DNA of 64,000 bases. Source: Puteibacter caeruleilacunae (lineage in GTDB: Bacteria; Bacteroidota; Bacteroidia; Bacteroidales; Prolixibacteraceae). Location: contig SJCO01000009.1 of the NCBI GenBank assembly GCA_005217565.1, positions 124,001-188,000 of the forward strand, in the 5' to 3' direction. Numbering within the stretch: position 1 is the first letter of the stretch; each line of letters begins with the position of its first letter. The position numbers and the translations under genes are program-made. Of the stretch, positions 1 to 10,152 are shown one piece after another. Below the pieces are notes generated by a model that searched no databases, was not told where the DNA came from, and worked only from the letters and a program-made list of their open reading frames with translations.

Positions 1-1214
1 GCATCATTCCCCATTAATAATGGAAGGAAACTGAAGCTGTCCTCTCCTTCATTAGCAGTAACTTGCTTACCTACAAGCTCTGCAAATGTTGAGAAGAAAT
101 CAGTTGTACAAATAGTCTCTGAAACCACTCGTTGCTTAACTTTCGCTGGCCAGCGAACCAAGAAAGGTACTCGATGTCCTCCTTCCCACACATCTGCTTT
201 TGTACCGCGATATACATAGTTAGCAGTATGACTCTGAGGGAAGAATCCCTGAATGGTATTATCACTTAAATGATCATCAGTCTCTCCATTCTCCAACTTA
301 TGCATAAATGAGCCATTATCACTTGTAAATAACACAAGCGTGTTATCATCAATTCCCTTATCCTTTAGCTGTTTTAAAACTTGTCCAACGATATAATCAG
401 TTTGCATAACATAGTCGCCATAAGGACCTTTGGTTGATTTCCCTTGAAATTCCTTTGCTGGCCATACAGGTTTATGAGGAGAAGGCAACGCATAATACAT
501 AAAGAATGGTTTCTCCTGATTGGCATACTTGTCAATAACACCCAATGCCTTCGATAGCAAATGATGACCCGCACGTTCAAAATCAAAATTATCAGCTTTA
601 TCTCCATCTCTCAGATAACGAGGAAAGTACTGCTTCTTCTGCTTCTCTGTTGGCACTTTTGTGAAATGATCGTCCTCGATGTATACATATGGAGGAAAAT
701 CAAGCGATGCTGAGATACCGTAATATGAATCGAAACCGTTTACAATCGGACTGTTTTCAATTTTCCCTGCATAATCAGTCTTTCCTTCAGCATCTTTTGC
801 AAAATCCATTCCCAGATGCCATTTTCCTACACCTGCCGTTGTATAACCGTTCGACTTCAACAATGAAGCAATAGTTGTCCTGTTAGGATCAATCAAATGC
901 TGACTATATCCATTAAGAACGCCTCTTTTCAAACGTGTTCTCCATGCATAGCGACCTGTAATGATACCATAACGCGTAGGTGTACACACAGCCGAATTGG
1001 TATGAGCATCGGTAAATCTTACTCCTTGCTGTGCCAGCATATCCATATTGGGAGTAGGTATTTCCGATTGTTTATTGTAGCACTGTAAATCACCCGATCC
1101 AAGATCATCAGCCAATATAAGCACGATATTCGGCAAACGATCTGTTTTCTGCTCACTAGTACATCCACCTAATGCTGCAAATGCCAGTAATCCGATTCCA
1201 AGTTTCATTTTCAT
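1..1214 (-). CDS. S1 family sulfatase, lipoprotein, C-terminus cut by window edge
   Basis: This is the first ~404 codons of an arylsulfatase-A-like enzyme read from 1214 down; the 3' end lies outside the window. The N-terminus is a lipoprotein signal with a lipobox ending at Cys18 (ALGGC), so it is probably tethered to a membrane. The first metal-binding motif is LILADDLG, and the formylglycine site is C-T-P-T-R with Cys77. A second metal motif, TSDNG, follows the QTDYIVGQVL segment. ATG at 1214 is chosen because it opens directly into the signal peptide; a second in-frame ATG is at 1208. Only 5 bp separate it from the upstream sulfatase, so the two are cotranscribed. It closely resembles the lipoprotein sulfatase at 52310-53824 in layout. 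Substrate position of the sulfate is unknown. Confidence 0.9.
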   Translation of the reverse strand, partial: MKMKLGIGLLAFAALGGCTSEQKTDRLPNIVLILADDLGSGDLQCYNKQSEIPTPNMDMLAQQGVRFTDAHTNSAVCTPTRYGIITGRYAWRTRLKRGVLNGYSQHLIDPNRTTIASLLKSNGYTTAGVGKWHLGMDFAKDAEGKTDYAGKIENSPIVNGFDSYYGISASLDFPPYVYIEDDHFTKVPTEKQKKQYFPRYLRDGDKADNFDFERAGHHLLSKALGVIDKYANQEKPFFMYYALPSPHKPVWPAKEFQGKSTKGPYGDYVMQTDYIVGQVLKQLKDKGIDDNTLVLFTSDNGSFMHKLENGETDDHLSDNTIQGFFPQSHTANYVYRGTKADVWEGGHRVPFLVRWPAKVKQRVVSETICTTDFFSTFAELVGKQVTANEGEDSFSFLPLLMGND

Positions 1215-1219
1215 GATTT

Positions 1220-2803
1220 CTATTGTTTTATAGGTTTCTCTTCATAATCTGATTTATTCACCCATCCTGTTTTTACCGATCGGTCACCAGACATATATTT
1301 TTCATAGAAGTTCCAAAGTTGTTTTCTGGCATAAGGATATCCATCGAACACGTCTCCATTACCCACAACACGCGGATCTCCCTGTTTTTCCAATAGCTTA
1401 AACAACCTATCTTTAAGTTGGTTTTTCAGGTTATCATATGCCTTATCGGCCACCTTATTATCAACACAGAAGAAATCCTTTTTCAGGTCATACAACTCTT
1501 CGCCGCTTCTTTTCCCAAAAGCAAGCTGCCAATAGGTATCATCTTTTCCGGCTCTACGCTGATTCAGGATATAAGTCTTGGTAGGACTTCCATCACAATC
1601 AAGATAACCTGTTTCAGGATCAGCTGCTGGCCACAAATGTGGCTTCATATTATTCAGATAAAGTGTACCGTCCTGAATGATCCCCCTAATTGGGTATCCC
1701 TGATTTTCGGGTCTACCACAGTCATGTCTTTCTCGGCCAATTAGTACAAAATCACGCTCAGCAACAACACGTCCCTCTTTTGTTGAATTAAAAATAGGTG
1801 TCAACGATTTTCCAGTCACCGGCTGCATATTCATATTATCAGTCGAAATACCAGCTATCTCAAGGAACGTAGGAGCAATATCAATGAATGATACATAGTC
1901 GTTCACAACACGACCAGGATTCTTAATTCCCTTAGGCCACATAATTGCAAATGGCATATGATTCGACATTTCATACTCTTGAGCTTTACACCGAGGGAAA
2001 GGCATACCATTATCAGATGTTACTACAATAATGGTATTCTCCAACTGTCCTATCTTTTCTAGATGCTCTATCATTGATTTCAGATGTTTATCGAAATGTT
2101 CAACCTCATAAGCATAATCGAGCATATCTGTGCGCACGGTATCATTATCAGGCCAGAAAGCTGGCACAACATCAATATCCGATAAAGCTTTTCCCCCCTT
2201 CTTTATTCCTGATCCATACTCATACTTACGATGAGGTTCGGTTCCTCCATACCAGAAACACCAAGGACTATCTTGTGGTACATCCTTTAGGAACTTTGTA
2301 AAGTTTGATGAATAGTTTAAGTTATTAATCCCTGATGTAGGACGCTCAGCTCTTTCAGATTGATAAGCTTTACCTGCTAATTCTCTTCTTTTTCCATTAA
2401 TCATACCTGGATTACCAGGAGCCCATCCTTTACCTGTCTTTCCTACAAAATATCCGTTATCATTCAACTCTTCTACATAGGTTTTAAACTTCTTAGGGAA
2501 ATTGCAATTATGATTTCCCGCTTCCTCCAACTGCCAGGAATTTCTTCCTGTGAGGATAGCAGCGCGCGAAGGTGCACACTTTGCATTGGGAGTATAGGCA
2601 TTGGTAAATAAAACACCTTCTTTTGCCACACGATCGAATCCTGGTGTATTAATCCAAGAACAGCCATATGCACTCATATAAGGATATGATGCATCATCAG
2701 CGATACAAAAAAGAATATTCGGACGATCTTGACTTTTCGTCTTACTGGATGAATATCCTGAAAGCGATAACAACATCATTCCTGCAATTAGTATTTTTTT
2801 CAT
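1220..2803 (-). CDS. S1 family sulfatase, exported
   Basis: A 527-residue sulfatase with a short signal peptide ([20 protein letters not shown]). The formylglycine motif is C-A-P-S-R at Cys76. The N-terminal metal site is FCIADDAS and the C-terminal one is [10 protein letters not shown]. The [10 protein letters not shown] stretch after the active site recalls the heparan N-sulfatase-like branch of S1 rather than the arylsulfatase branch; this is a family impression, not a proven specificity. It lies 5 bp upstream of the next sulfatase and 61 bp downstream of GH36, in the tail of the SusCD operon. A direct repeat TTTAAGGTTT (2806-2815 and 2831-2840) sits just upstream of the start. Release of O- or N-linked sulfate from oligosaccharides in the periplasm is inferred. 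Confidence 0.9.
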   Translation of the reverse strand: MKKILIAGMMLLSLSGYSSSKTKSQDRPNILFCIADDASYPYMSAYGCSWINTPGFDRVAKEGVLFTNAYTPNAKCAPSRAAILTGRNSWQLEEAGNHNCNFPKKFKTYVEELNDNGYFVGKTGKGWAPGNPGMINGKRRELAGKAYQSERAERPTSGINNLNYSSNFTKFLKDVPQDSPWCFWYGGTEPHRKYEYGSGIKKGGKALSDIDVVPAFWPDNDTVRTDMLDYAYEVEHFDKHLKSMIEHLEKIGQLENTIIVVTSDNGMPFPRCKAQEYEMSNHMPFAIMWPKGIKNPGRVVNDYVSFIDIAPTFLEIAGISTDNMNMQPVTGKSLTPIFNSTKEGRVVAERDFVLIGRERHDCGRPENQGYPIRGIIQDGTLYLNNMKPHLWPAADPETGYLDCDGSPTKTYILNQRRAGKDDTYWQLAFGKRSGEELYDLKKDFFCVDNKVADKAYDNLKNQLKDRLFKLLEKQGDPRVVGNGDVFDGYPYARKQLWNFYEKYMSGDRSVKTGWVNKSDYEEKPIKQ

Positions 2804-2864
2804 TGTTTAAGGTTTTTTTGATTACTGGCTTTTAAGGTTTGTGGATTATTAGCACACTTCTACA

Positions 2865-5036
2865 TTAGTTTACCTTCTTCAATTGGAACACAGCACTCTG
2901 CAACGGCTTCCTTAAATTCACCTTTAGTCCTCTATCCATCAATAAACCACCACTTACAAGCTGTTTGTTCACGCTTATGTGCGAACGTCCATCATTATTG
3001 ATCTCCTCAATCAAGTAATTTGCATCTCGATCAAGTCCTTGCAAACGCACTACATTACGTTCTACTCTGCGATGATGTTTGTGGCTGTATACCATTAAAA
3101 TCACATCAGATTTGTCAGCAGATACATAGTTAATTGCAGCATAACCATCAGCATCATAAGGCGACAACAATCTATACAAATCACCAAACTGAATAATTGG
3201 TCTTATCTCCTTGTACTTTTCAATGGCAGCCTTTGCAAATTTCACTTGCTCTTTCTCCAAATCATCTGGTCGCAATTCCATTCCTAATCTACCAGCCATA
3301 GCAACATCAAAGCGAAACTTCAGCGAAGTCTGCCTGCCTGTCTGATGATTAGGCGACTTCGTTACATGAGCGGCCGTAGCTATTGCTGGGTAGAAATGGT
3401 TTGTACCCCACTGAATAAGCAAGCGTTCATAAGGATCGGTATTATCACTAGCCCAAAACTCATGAGTATACTGTAAAGCATCATATTCAACCCGTCCTCC
3501 TCCCGAAGCACAAGCCTGCATAATCACCTCAGGATATTTCTCTTTTAGTCTTGCAAATACACTTTCCAAACCTTTAGCATAGTCAATCCATAAATGAGAT
3601 TGTCGCTCGTTTGAAAGATAAGTAGAACCAAAATTCTCCAAATGTCTATTTGCATCCCATTTGATGTAACTAACTCGAGGATGATTAGTCAGAATATCAT
3701 CCACAACCCCGAATACAAAATCCTGAACCTTAGGATTGGATAAATCAAGTAACAATTGATTACGTTCAAGAAGTTTTTTACGATCATTCATTCGTTGGAC
3801 AATCCACTCGGGATGTTTCTCTGCCAATTCGCTCTTAGGATTAACCATTTCTGGCTCAACCCATATTCCAAATTGCATTCCCTTCGACTCGGCATAGTCA
3901 ATCAAATCGTCAATCCCTTTTGGTAATTTCTTTTTATTTACCTGCCAGTCTCCCAATCCTGCTCTAGCATTATTACGTGGATATTTATTTCCGAACCAAC
4001 CATCATCCAGGACAAATATCTCTACGCCCATTTCTGCGGCTCCATCCATCATTTCCTTCAATCGCTTGGCATCGAAAGAGAAATATGCCCCTTCCCAACT
4101 GTTCAGCACAATTGGACGAATTTTATCTCCATCACGTAAATTATACTTCCTGGCCCAGCGATGTAGATTTACTGAAGCCTGATTCTTTCCATTCGCACTA
4201 TAAGAAGTGATCATCCGCGGAGTTTTGAACATTTCTCCTTTCTCGAGATGATACGTTGAGGCAAATGGATTAATACCAGTAATCATCTGACATCGCTCTT
4301 GATCATCAACTTCAAATGCCAATTTATAATTCCCTGACCATGCCAGTGCTCCAGCAATTACCTCTCCGTTATCTTCTGCCGCTTTTTCTTTTAACGACAA
4401 CATAAACGATGGATTATCATATTCAGTGGTTCTTACCCCTCGCTTGGTCTCAATTGATTTAACACCATTAACCAAACGTTCTTCGGTTAATCGCATTTCA
4501 TGAGAATGACTTCCATTAAAATGGGTGAGATAATATGATTCTGCTTTAAATCCTAAAGCACTTGAAGCAACTTGTTGAAGTGCGATAGTATTGCGCTCAT
4601 TATTCTCAACAACCACCCATTGTTCAATTACGTCCTCACGCATATAGGCCTTGAAATGTAAATTCACAAAGAGGTCGAGCTTATCATCTTTTAGTCTGAT
4701 AACAGTAGACTGAATTCCTTCTGCCACTTCCTGTGAGTGAGAATTATAATAGAGATCTGTCGCCATGGTACCGTCGGCATGCGTAACCATCAATGCCACC
4801 TCATTTGATTCTCCATTACCGAATGAAGGATATACTTCATTAAATATAGAATTCATCTTATCTATTCCGGTCAGGTTACCGATATGGCTACCATAATGGA
4901 ATTGATATACCTTTTTATTCTTTCCAATTTGAAATATCAAAGATGTATTCTGCGTTTCCACATGGACAACCTCAGCCTTCAAAGGCACACCAATAGCACA
5001 TACAAAGCACACTACTATAATGAGTAAACGTATCAT
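2865..5036 (-). CDS. GH36 alpha-galactosidase
   Basis: A 723-residue retaining alpha-galactosidase close to the ~730-residue bacterial GH36 length. A signal peptide (MIRLLIIVVCFVCAIGVPLKA) indicates export. The N-terminal beta-sandwich spans about residues 25-300 and the TIM barrel about 305-640, beginning VLDDGWFG. The nucleophile is Asp461 in YIKWDANRH; the acid/base is Asp531 in FWASDNTD, preceded by the family motif CASGGGR. A C-terminal beta domain follows. It would remove terminal alpha-galactose, a known decoration of some algal fucans and carrageenan-type galactans. Located between sulfatases in the SusCD operon, so it probably acts after desulfation. Family assignment is secure; the linkage cleaved is inferred. 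Confidence 0.95.
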   Translation of the reverse strand: MIRLLIIVVCFVCAIGVPLKAEVVHVETQNTSLIFQIGKNKKVYQFHYGSHIGNLTGIDKMNSIFNEVYPSFGNGESNEVALMVTHADGTMATDLYYNSHSQEVAEGIQSTVIRLKDDKLDLFVNLHFKAYMREDVIEQWVVVENNERNTIALQQVASSALGFKAESYYLTHFNGSHSHEMRLTEERLVNGVKSIETKRGVRTTEYDNPSFMLSLKEKAAEDNGEVIAGALAWSGNYKLAFEVDDQERCQMITGINPFASTYHLEKGEMFKTPRMITSYSANGKNQASVNLHRWARKYNLRDGDKIRPIVLNSWEGAYFSFDAKRLKEMMDGAAEMGVEIFVLDDGWFGNKYPRNNARAGLGDWQVNKKKLPKGIDDLIDYAESKGMQFGIWVEPEMVNPKSELAEKHPEWIVQRMNDRKKLLERNQLLLDLSNPKVQDFVFGVVDDILTNHPRVSYIKWDANRHLENFGSTYLSNERQSHLWIDYAKGLESVFARLKEKYPEVIMQACASGGGRVEYDALQYTHEFWASDNTDPYERLLIQWGTNHFYPAIATAAHVTKSPNHQTGRQTSLKFRFDVAMAGRLGMELRPDDLEKEQVKFAKAAIEKYKEIRPIIQFGDLYRLLSPYDADGYAAINYVSADKSDVILMVYSHKHHRRVERNVVRLQGLDRDANYLIEEINNDGRSHISVNKQLVSGGLLMDRGLKVNLRKPLQSAVFQLKKVN

Positions 5037-5061
5037 CTATTTGCTTTTTAATTTCATGATT

Positions 5062-5096
5062 AAAAGCTCTCAGTCTTGCACAGACTGAGATGCTTT
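5062..5096 (-). terminator. Hairpin with short T-tract between sulfatase and GH36
   Basis: Arms TCTCAGTCT (5068-5076) and AGACTGAGA (5082-5090) pair perfectly around a 5-nt loop. The flanks AAGC/GCTT extend the stem past a one-base bulge. On the minus strand it ends in GCTTTTAA, a short T-run. It may partly terminate transcription from the sulfatase at 5120 before GH36. Confidence 0.5.
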
Positions 5097-5119
5097 ACTA
5101 TATCTTCGAAAATCGCTTT

Positions 5120-6535
5120 CTAGAATCGATTCCTTTCTAAAGCTGCCGTTGTATAAGCATTCAACAACAACTCTTTCAACGCTTCAAAATGCGCAGTTTC
5201 TTTTTCTACGATATTATTCTTCTCTCCAATATCTTCCTTCAGATTATACAGTTCGTAAGTAACATCCTTGGTCTTAAGATTAGTGAACTGAAGTAATTTC
5301 CAATCTCCTTTTCTCAACGCTCTTTTTCCAACACTTCCTTGAATGAATTCCCAATACATATAGTCATGCTCCTTTTGTTTCTTCAATTTACCTTTCAGCG
5401 TTGGTACCAAAGAAACACCATCAATTCCTTTAGGAGCTTCAACACCAGCAATATCAGTTAATGTTGGTAAGATATCCCAGAAAGCACTGATATGATCAGA
5501 TGTTGATCCTGCTTTTACAACCCCAGGCCACTTCACAATAAACGGCATTCTGATACCACCTTCGTAAAGATCTCTTTTAATACCACGGAAAGGTCCTGAA
5601 CTTTTAAAGAAGGCAGGAACACGACCTCCCTCTTTATGAGGACCATTATCACTTGAGAACATGATGATCGTATTATCCTCTAATCCCTGCTCTTTCAGTT
5701 GCTTTAAGATTTTTCCGATTTCCCAGTCGAGACGGGTAATCATCCCTGCAGTCGTAGCATTAGGTCGTTTCGTATTTCCGTAATGCCTCATTTTACCTTT
5801 CCCTCCGAATGGTTTTTCTTCGAACTGGCCAATGTATTGCTTCTCAAATTCCTCAGGAACCCACATTTGCGCATGAGGTAACGTTGAAGAATAGATCATA
5901 AAGAAAGGATCATCTTTCTTATCCTCAATATAATCCAAAGCCTCCTTTAGAATCAAATCAGGACTATAAGTTTCCCCCCTCCAGGTTTTACTTCCTCCAT
6001 TTTCAGGAAAATCAATCTGCTCACTATTACGATGCATAAATTTAGGAAAGTAAGCATGTGCTTGTGCGTGCCCCTGATATCCATAAAAATGATCAAAACC
6101 TTTTTCATTTACGTGACCTACGGTATTATCGCACCCAGTACAGGCTTTACCAATCATAGCTGTTTTATATCCGGCATCCTTCATATATCTACCAATGGTT
6201 AAGTCCATTGGATCGTTACGCAATTGCAAGCCTTTTCCATTCGATCGAATATAAGCATGCCCCATATGAAGACCAGTCATTAACGCCGTACGAGAGGGAG
6301 CACATACAGTACTACCGGAGTAATGCTGTGTAAACTTCATTCCTTCAGCTGCCAGCTGATCTAAATTAGGGGTTTTTATTGCCTCCTGACCATAACATCC
6401 CAAATCACCATATCCCAAATCATCTGCGAGAATATAGATAATATTAGGCTTTATTTGTTTACTCTTATTACTCGCCTCTACCAACTGACTGGAAGTCATT
6501 AGTAAGCCTATTCCTAATAGGTATTTTGCATTCAT
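5120..6535 (-). CDS. S1 family sulfatase, exported
   Basis: A sulfatase of 471 residues when started at the ATG at 6535. The reading frame is open further upstream to 6673, but only the 6535/6538 starts lead straight into a signal peptide (MNAKYLLGIGLLMTSSQLVEA). The sister sulfatase at 8335-9783 starts at the equivalent place (MIAKYFIGAG). The formylglycine motif is C-A-P-S-R at Cys78 after YILADDLGYGDLGCYG. The segment MTGLHMGHAYIRSNGKG after it is shared with the sister gene. Metal motif SSDNGPH lies in the second half. Exported, in the SusCD operon; the sulfate position attacked is unknown. Confidence 0.9.
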   Translation of the reverse strand: MNAKYLLGIGLLMTSSQLVEASNKSKQIKPNIIYILADDLGYGDLGCYGQEAIKTPNLDQLAAEGMKFTQHYSGSTVCAPSRTALMTGLHMGHAYIRSNGKGLQLRNDPMDLTIGRYMKDAGYKTAMIGKACTGCDNTVGHVNEKGFDHFYGYQGHAQAHAYFPKFMHRNSEQIDFPENGGSKTWRGETYSPDLILKEALDYIEDKKDDPFFMIYSSTLPHAQMWVPEEFEKQYIGQFEEKPFGGKGKMRHYGNTKRPNATTAGMITRLDWEIGKILKQLKEQGLEDNTIIMFSSDNGPHKEGGRVPAFFKSSGPFRGIKRDLYEGGIRMPFIVKWPGVVKAGSTSDHISAFWDILPTLTDIAGVEAPKGIDGVSLVPTLKGKLKKQKEHDYMYWEFIQGSVGKRALRKGDWKLLQFTNLKTKDVTYELYNLKEDIGEKNNIVEKETAHFEALKELLLNAYTTAALERNRF

Positions 6536-6825
6536 CATTACACTTTTTGTTTTGATACTGATTAATATTCTCTCAAATTTCTCTATTAATGAGTTAGAAC
6601 ATGGATGAATATTGTTCATATGTTGAGTAATTATGGAAAACAGCCCCACCCTACTTGTCTCTCTCTTTATCACTAATGCTCAACAATTTAATCTCAATAG
6701 AACTTTATTGTCTGAACCAGATGTAACAGTTATGAGGGATTTTTACAACTATACGATAATCTCCCTCTCTATTCTATTTTCACCCCTCTTTACAAAATCC
6801 ATTCAATACAACTATCTCCTTGGTT

Positions 6826-8217
6826 TTAAGGGTTCCAATTCTTCTCCCAGGGAAATTCGAGATCAATATAATTGAGGTATTGCTTTAGCTTTTTGTAAAT
6901 CATACTTTCGTGTTGACTAAGCTTTGCAACATCCAAAGCATTTTGCTCTTCTCTATCAGATTTAACATGATAAAACTCGCCTGTTTGATACAATTTATAA
7001 TCTAATGTTCGGGCAAAGCGATTGCGATGCTCATTATCAAATTTAATTCGTGCTGGATTATCATCTCGTCTGGCATCCTGTTGCATAAAAAGGATTTCTC
7101 GTGACTTAAACTCTTTTGCCTTGCCTTCAACCAGCGGATAAAAGCTTCTTCCATCCAGAGCCTCATCCGTACTTACATCTATCCCTGCAATATCAGCCAG
7201 AGTAGGATAAAAATCGCTGAAATCAATCAAACCATTCCACACCATTTCTTCCTTAATCTTTTTAGGATAATGAATAATTAGTGGAACATGAGTACCAGCA
7301 TCAGTCATTGTTCCTTTACCTCCTCGTACCGGTCCATTAACTGTTTCAATAACACCTCCTCTTCCTGTTCCATTATCAGCAGCCACAATTACCACCGTAT
7401 TCTCATATACCCCCTCCTTTTTAAGAAGCTCGATCAACTGTCCAACAATCTTATCAGAATACTCAATCATTTCCTTCAGATATACATTGCGTGCTCGCTT
7501 TGAGCTCATCTCCCAATCAAATGAATCAGGCGTTTTCTCATATGCTGCATGCACCATTACCATTGGATAATAAGCAAAGAAAGGCTGCTTCTTATTTCGT
7601 TTAATAAAATCGAAGATAAAGTCTCGATGCATATCCGGTCCATATTTCCCTTTTTGTAACTTACCATTACACTCCACAACAGAATTAGCATAACGGGCAT
7701 GCTCTGGTTGCGTATAATTATGAAGATGATACTCATCAAATCCAGCTACAATAGCCCTATTCAAGTGATTGTCTTCAGGTTTGTATCCACTCATTTTCTT
7801 CGATCCATTTAGTTGCCATTTCCCTGCAATACAGGTCTTATAACCAGCATCCTGCATCAAATTACCAATGGTTTTGTATTTTGGATCGAGATGAGCAAAC
7901 ACATCATATGTTTTGTAATTGCGTTGACCTGTCATTAGCTTCACTCTTGTAGGTGTACAATTGGGTTGAGCATAACAATCAGTAACTCTTACACCATGTG
8001 CAGCCAGTCGGTCAATATTGGGTGTAGCAATCTTACTTCCATAACATGAGAATCCTTCTATTCCCAAATCATCAATCAATACAAATACAACATTGGGCTT
8101 TGGTGAGGATGGCGTATTGGCATGCAGCAATCCTGTTGCTACAATCAGGCTTAAGCAAACAACCAACCTCAATACAACACATTGTATGTGATCACCTGTT
8201 TTTGAAAAGTGCATCAT
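6826..8217 (-). CDS. S1 family sulfatase, exported
   Basis: A 463-residue sulfatase, on the short side for the family. The signal region is a charged start followed by a long hydrophobic segment (VVLRLVVCLSLIVATGLLHA). The formylglycine motif is C-T-P-T-R at Cys87, with Thr rather than Ser at the fourth position, as in the truncated sulfatase at the left edge. Metal motifs are VLIDDLG and AADNGTG. The GKWQLNG motif replaces the usual GKWHLG: Gln stands where His is common, which suggests a distinct subfamily with different substrate contacts. Two ATGs are adjacent (8217 and 8214). It lies between two more closely related sulfatases in the operon. Confidence 0.88.
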   Translation of the reverse strand: MMHFSKTGDHIQCVVLRLVVCLSLIVATGLLHANTPSSPKPNVVFVLIDDLGIEGFSCYGSKIATPNIDRLAAHGVRVTDCYAQPNCTPTRVKLMTGQRNYKTYDVFAHLDPKYKTIGNLMQDAGYKTCIAGKWQLNGSKKMSGYKPEDNHLNRAIVAGFDEYHLHNYTQPEHARYANSVVECNGKLQKGKYGPDMHRDFIFDFIKRNKKQPFFAYYPMVMVHAAYEKTPDSFDWEMSSKRARNVYLKEMIEYSDKIVGQLIELLKKEGVYENTVVIVAADNGTGRGGVIETVNGPVRGGKGTMTDAGTHVPLIIHYPKKIKEEMVWNGLIDFSDFYPTLADIAGIDVSTDEALDGRSFYPLVEGKAKEFKSREILFMQQDARRDDNPARIKFDNEHRNRFARTLDYKLYQTGEFYHVKSDREEQNALDVAKLSQHESMIYKKLKQYLNYIDLEFPWEKNWNP

Positions 8218-8334
8218 TAATATATTAGTTTATTGGTTTATTATTAGAACCGGAAGAAATGCAAAGGGTATGACCTTCTTCGGCATATTTTTACATTTCT
8301 TCCAAAGAACTGCTCATAATAGCTTAAGCATCAA

Positions 8335-9783
8335 TCAATTTTGCATCAAGAATGCCTCATACTCCTTTGATGGAAATAATTCAGAGTGACTATGCTCTTC
8401 TTTCATGATGGCAATGAGCTCTTTGACTTTATTGGGATGCTTATCCTTAAGGTTAGTTTTTTCATATGGATCATTCTTCAGTTCAAATAACTCAATATCA
8501 GGATTACCTGTAGTTAGCTTTGACAAACGTAGTTTCCATGTTCCTTTAATAATGGCAGCTTGTCCTTGCTCAACCCTATTTGGGAATTCCCAGTACAGAT
8601 GATCGTGATTAACCTTGTTCTTACCGGTAAGCATTGCATCAACAAAGCTGATACCATCGGTTGGCTGATCAACTTTCACTCCAGCTAATTCACAGCAAGT
8701 TGGCAGCACATCCCAGAAAGCACCCTGAAAATCACAAACCGAACCAGCCTTTATTTTTCCTGGCCAACGAGCAATCATTGGCGTCTTAATTCCCCCTTCA
8801 TATAAATATCGTTTCTTTCCTCTCAGACCTGCCGTACTCTTAAAGAAGTCATTTTTAGAAATAGGACTTGCCCCATTGTCACTTGTAAAAATAACCAATG
8901 TGTTATCGTCGATATTCAACTCCTTTAGAAGATTCAATACCTTACCGACTGCAGCATCCATCTGGCTTACCATTCCTGCATACCCAGCTAACCCTAATGA
9001 ATTTTCCTTTTTACCATTACCCAGAGCTGGAAATTTACCTTTATAAGGCTCAACATACTCCTCATTTGCCTGTACAAAAGTATGAGGAAGAATTATTGGA
9101 TAGTACAAGAAGAAAGGCTCATCCTTATGCGTTCTGATAAAGTTCTCAGCCTTCTCATCAAACTTATCCTGTGAGTGAATTCCACTATTTCCCCTGGTAT
9201 TTCCCTTCAGCCAATCTTTCTTATCATTTTCCCACAAGAAGTATGGATAATGACTATGTGCATGAACCTGATTCAAATAACCATAGAAATAATCAAATCC
9301 CTGCTTGTTAGGATGCCCAGTGGAACCTTCGATTCCCAATCCCCATTTACCAATTGCACCAGTTGCGTAACCTGCCTCTTTCATATACTCCGCAATGGTC
9401 TTTTCTTGTGTAGGAATAGCAGCATCACCAGGCCAAATACCTTTAGCAGGATCCTTCTTTCGCCCTCCAATTCCTTTATTATTTCGGATAAAAGAATGCC
9501 CCAAATGCTTCCCTGTAAGTAAAACACATCTGGATGGTGCACAAACAGGAGCTCCCGCATAATAATTAGTAAACTTCATGCCTTCTTTGGCCATTTGATC
9601 AACGACAGGTGTATTAATCTTATCCTGACCGTAACATCCCAGTTCTCCATATCCTAAATCGTCGACAAGGATATAGATGATATTTGGTTTATTCTCTATT
9701 TTAGAAGTCTTATTAGTCATGCAATTTCCTTGCAATCCAGCTGCGAGCATTAAACCAGCACCTATAAAATACTTTGCAATCAT
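8335..9783 (-). CDS. S1 family sulfatase, exported
   Basis: A 482-residue sulfatase and the first after the SusD terminator. The signal peptide is MIAKYFIGAGLMLAAGLQGN followed by Cys21, which could be a lipobox-like site. The formylglycine motif is C-A-P-S-R at Cys81; metal motifs are YILVDDLGYGELGCYG and FTSDNGAS. It aligns well with the sulfatase at 5120-6535, including LTGKHLGHSFIRNNKG after the active site and the LYWEF segment near the C-terminus. The pair looks like an old duplication separated by one other sulfatase. Exported; substrate unknown. Confidence 0.9.
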   Translation of the reverse strand: MIAKYFIGAGLMLAAGLQGNCMTNKTSKIENKPNIIYILVDDLGYGELGCYGQDKINTPVVDQMAKEGMKFTNYYAGAPVCAPSRCVLLTGKHLGHSFIRNNKGIGGRKKDPAKGIWPGDAAIPTQEKTIAEYMKEAGYATGAIGKWGLGIEGSTGHPNKQGFDYFYGYLNQVHAHSHYPYFLWENDKKDWLKGNTRGNSGIHSQDKFDEKAENFIRTHKDEPFFLYYPIILPHTFVQANEEYVEPYKGKFPALGNGKKENSLGLAGYAGMVSQMDAAVGKVLNLLKELNIDDNTLVIFTSDNGASPISKNDFFKSTAGLRGKKRYLYEGGIKTPMIARWPGKIKAGSVCDFQGAFWDVLPTCCELAGVKVDQPTDGISFVDAMLTGKNKVNHDHLYWEFPNRVEQGQAAIIKGTWKLRLSKLTTGNPDIELFELKNDPYEKTNLKDKHPNKVKELIAIMKEEHSHSELFPSKEYEAFLMQN

Positions 9784-10100
9784 TGTGATTTGTTTAAGTT
9801 AATTGAATTCAGTAATCATTTCTCCATGACCTTAAAACACCATTTAAGTCTTACTCAAACTGCATTTAAGGATCACTGTAATTTTCCATGATTGTTTCCT
9901 CAAATTTCACATTATCGCTGGGTGAAACTGTTTGCAAATGTTCAGAAAACGTTTAAAAAACTGCACAAAACCGTGGTTTTATGAGGAATCCGTATCAATA
10001 CCCTTAAAACTAAAAAACGTAGAAAATTGACACTTTTTGAGACATCAAAACATCAGCATTTCGTCCCTGTTTTTTAGGAAAACGCAGTGATAATTCGAGA
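9784..10100. other. Intergenic control region between SusD and sulfatase block
   Basis: No gene is visible. It holds two CATTTAAG repeats 22 bp apart (9841-9848 and 9863-9870), a palindrome AAACGTTT (9947-9954) and a second short palindrome with AAAACC/GGTTTT arms (9967-9980). The CG-centred AAACGTTT resembles operators of LacI-type regulators, but no such regulator is in the window. A promoter for the sulfatase block probably lies here; I found no clean Bacteroidota -7/-33 pair. Confidence 0.4.
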
Positions 10101-10136
10101 AAAAAAACTCCGGAAAATTGAAAAAACTCCGGAGTT
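10101..10136 (-). terminator. Rho-independent terminator after SusD
   Basis: On the minus strand the 9-bp arms AACTCCGGA (10128-10136) and TCCGGAGTT (10106-10114) enclose a 13-nt loop and run into a 7-base T-tract (plus-strand A at 10101-10107). It begins 17 bp after the SusD stop codon, so it should reduce readthrough into the sulfatases. Confidence 0.8.
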
Positions 10137-10152
10137 AAAACGTTCATTATTT

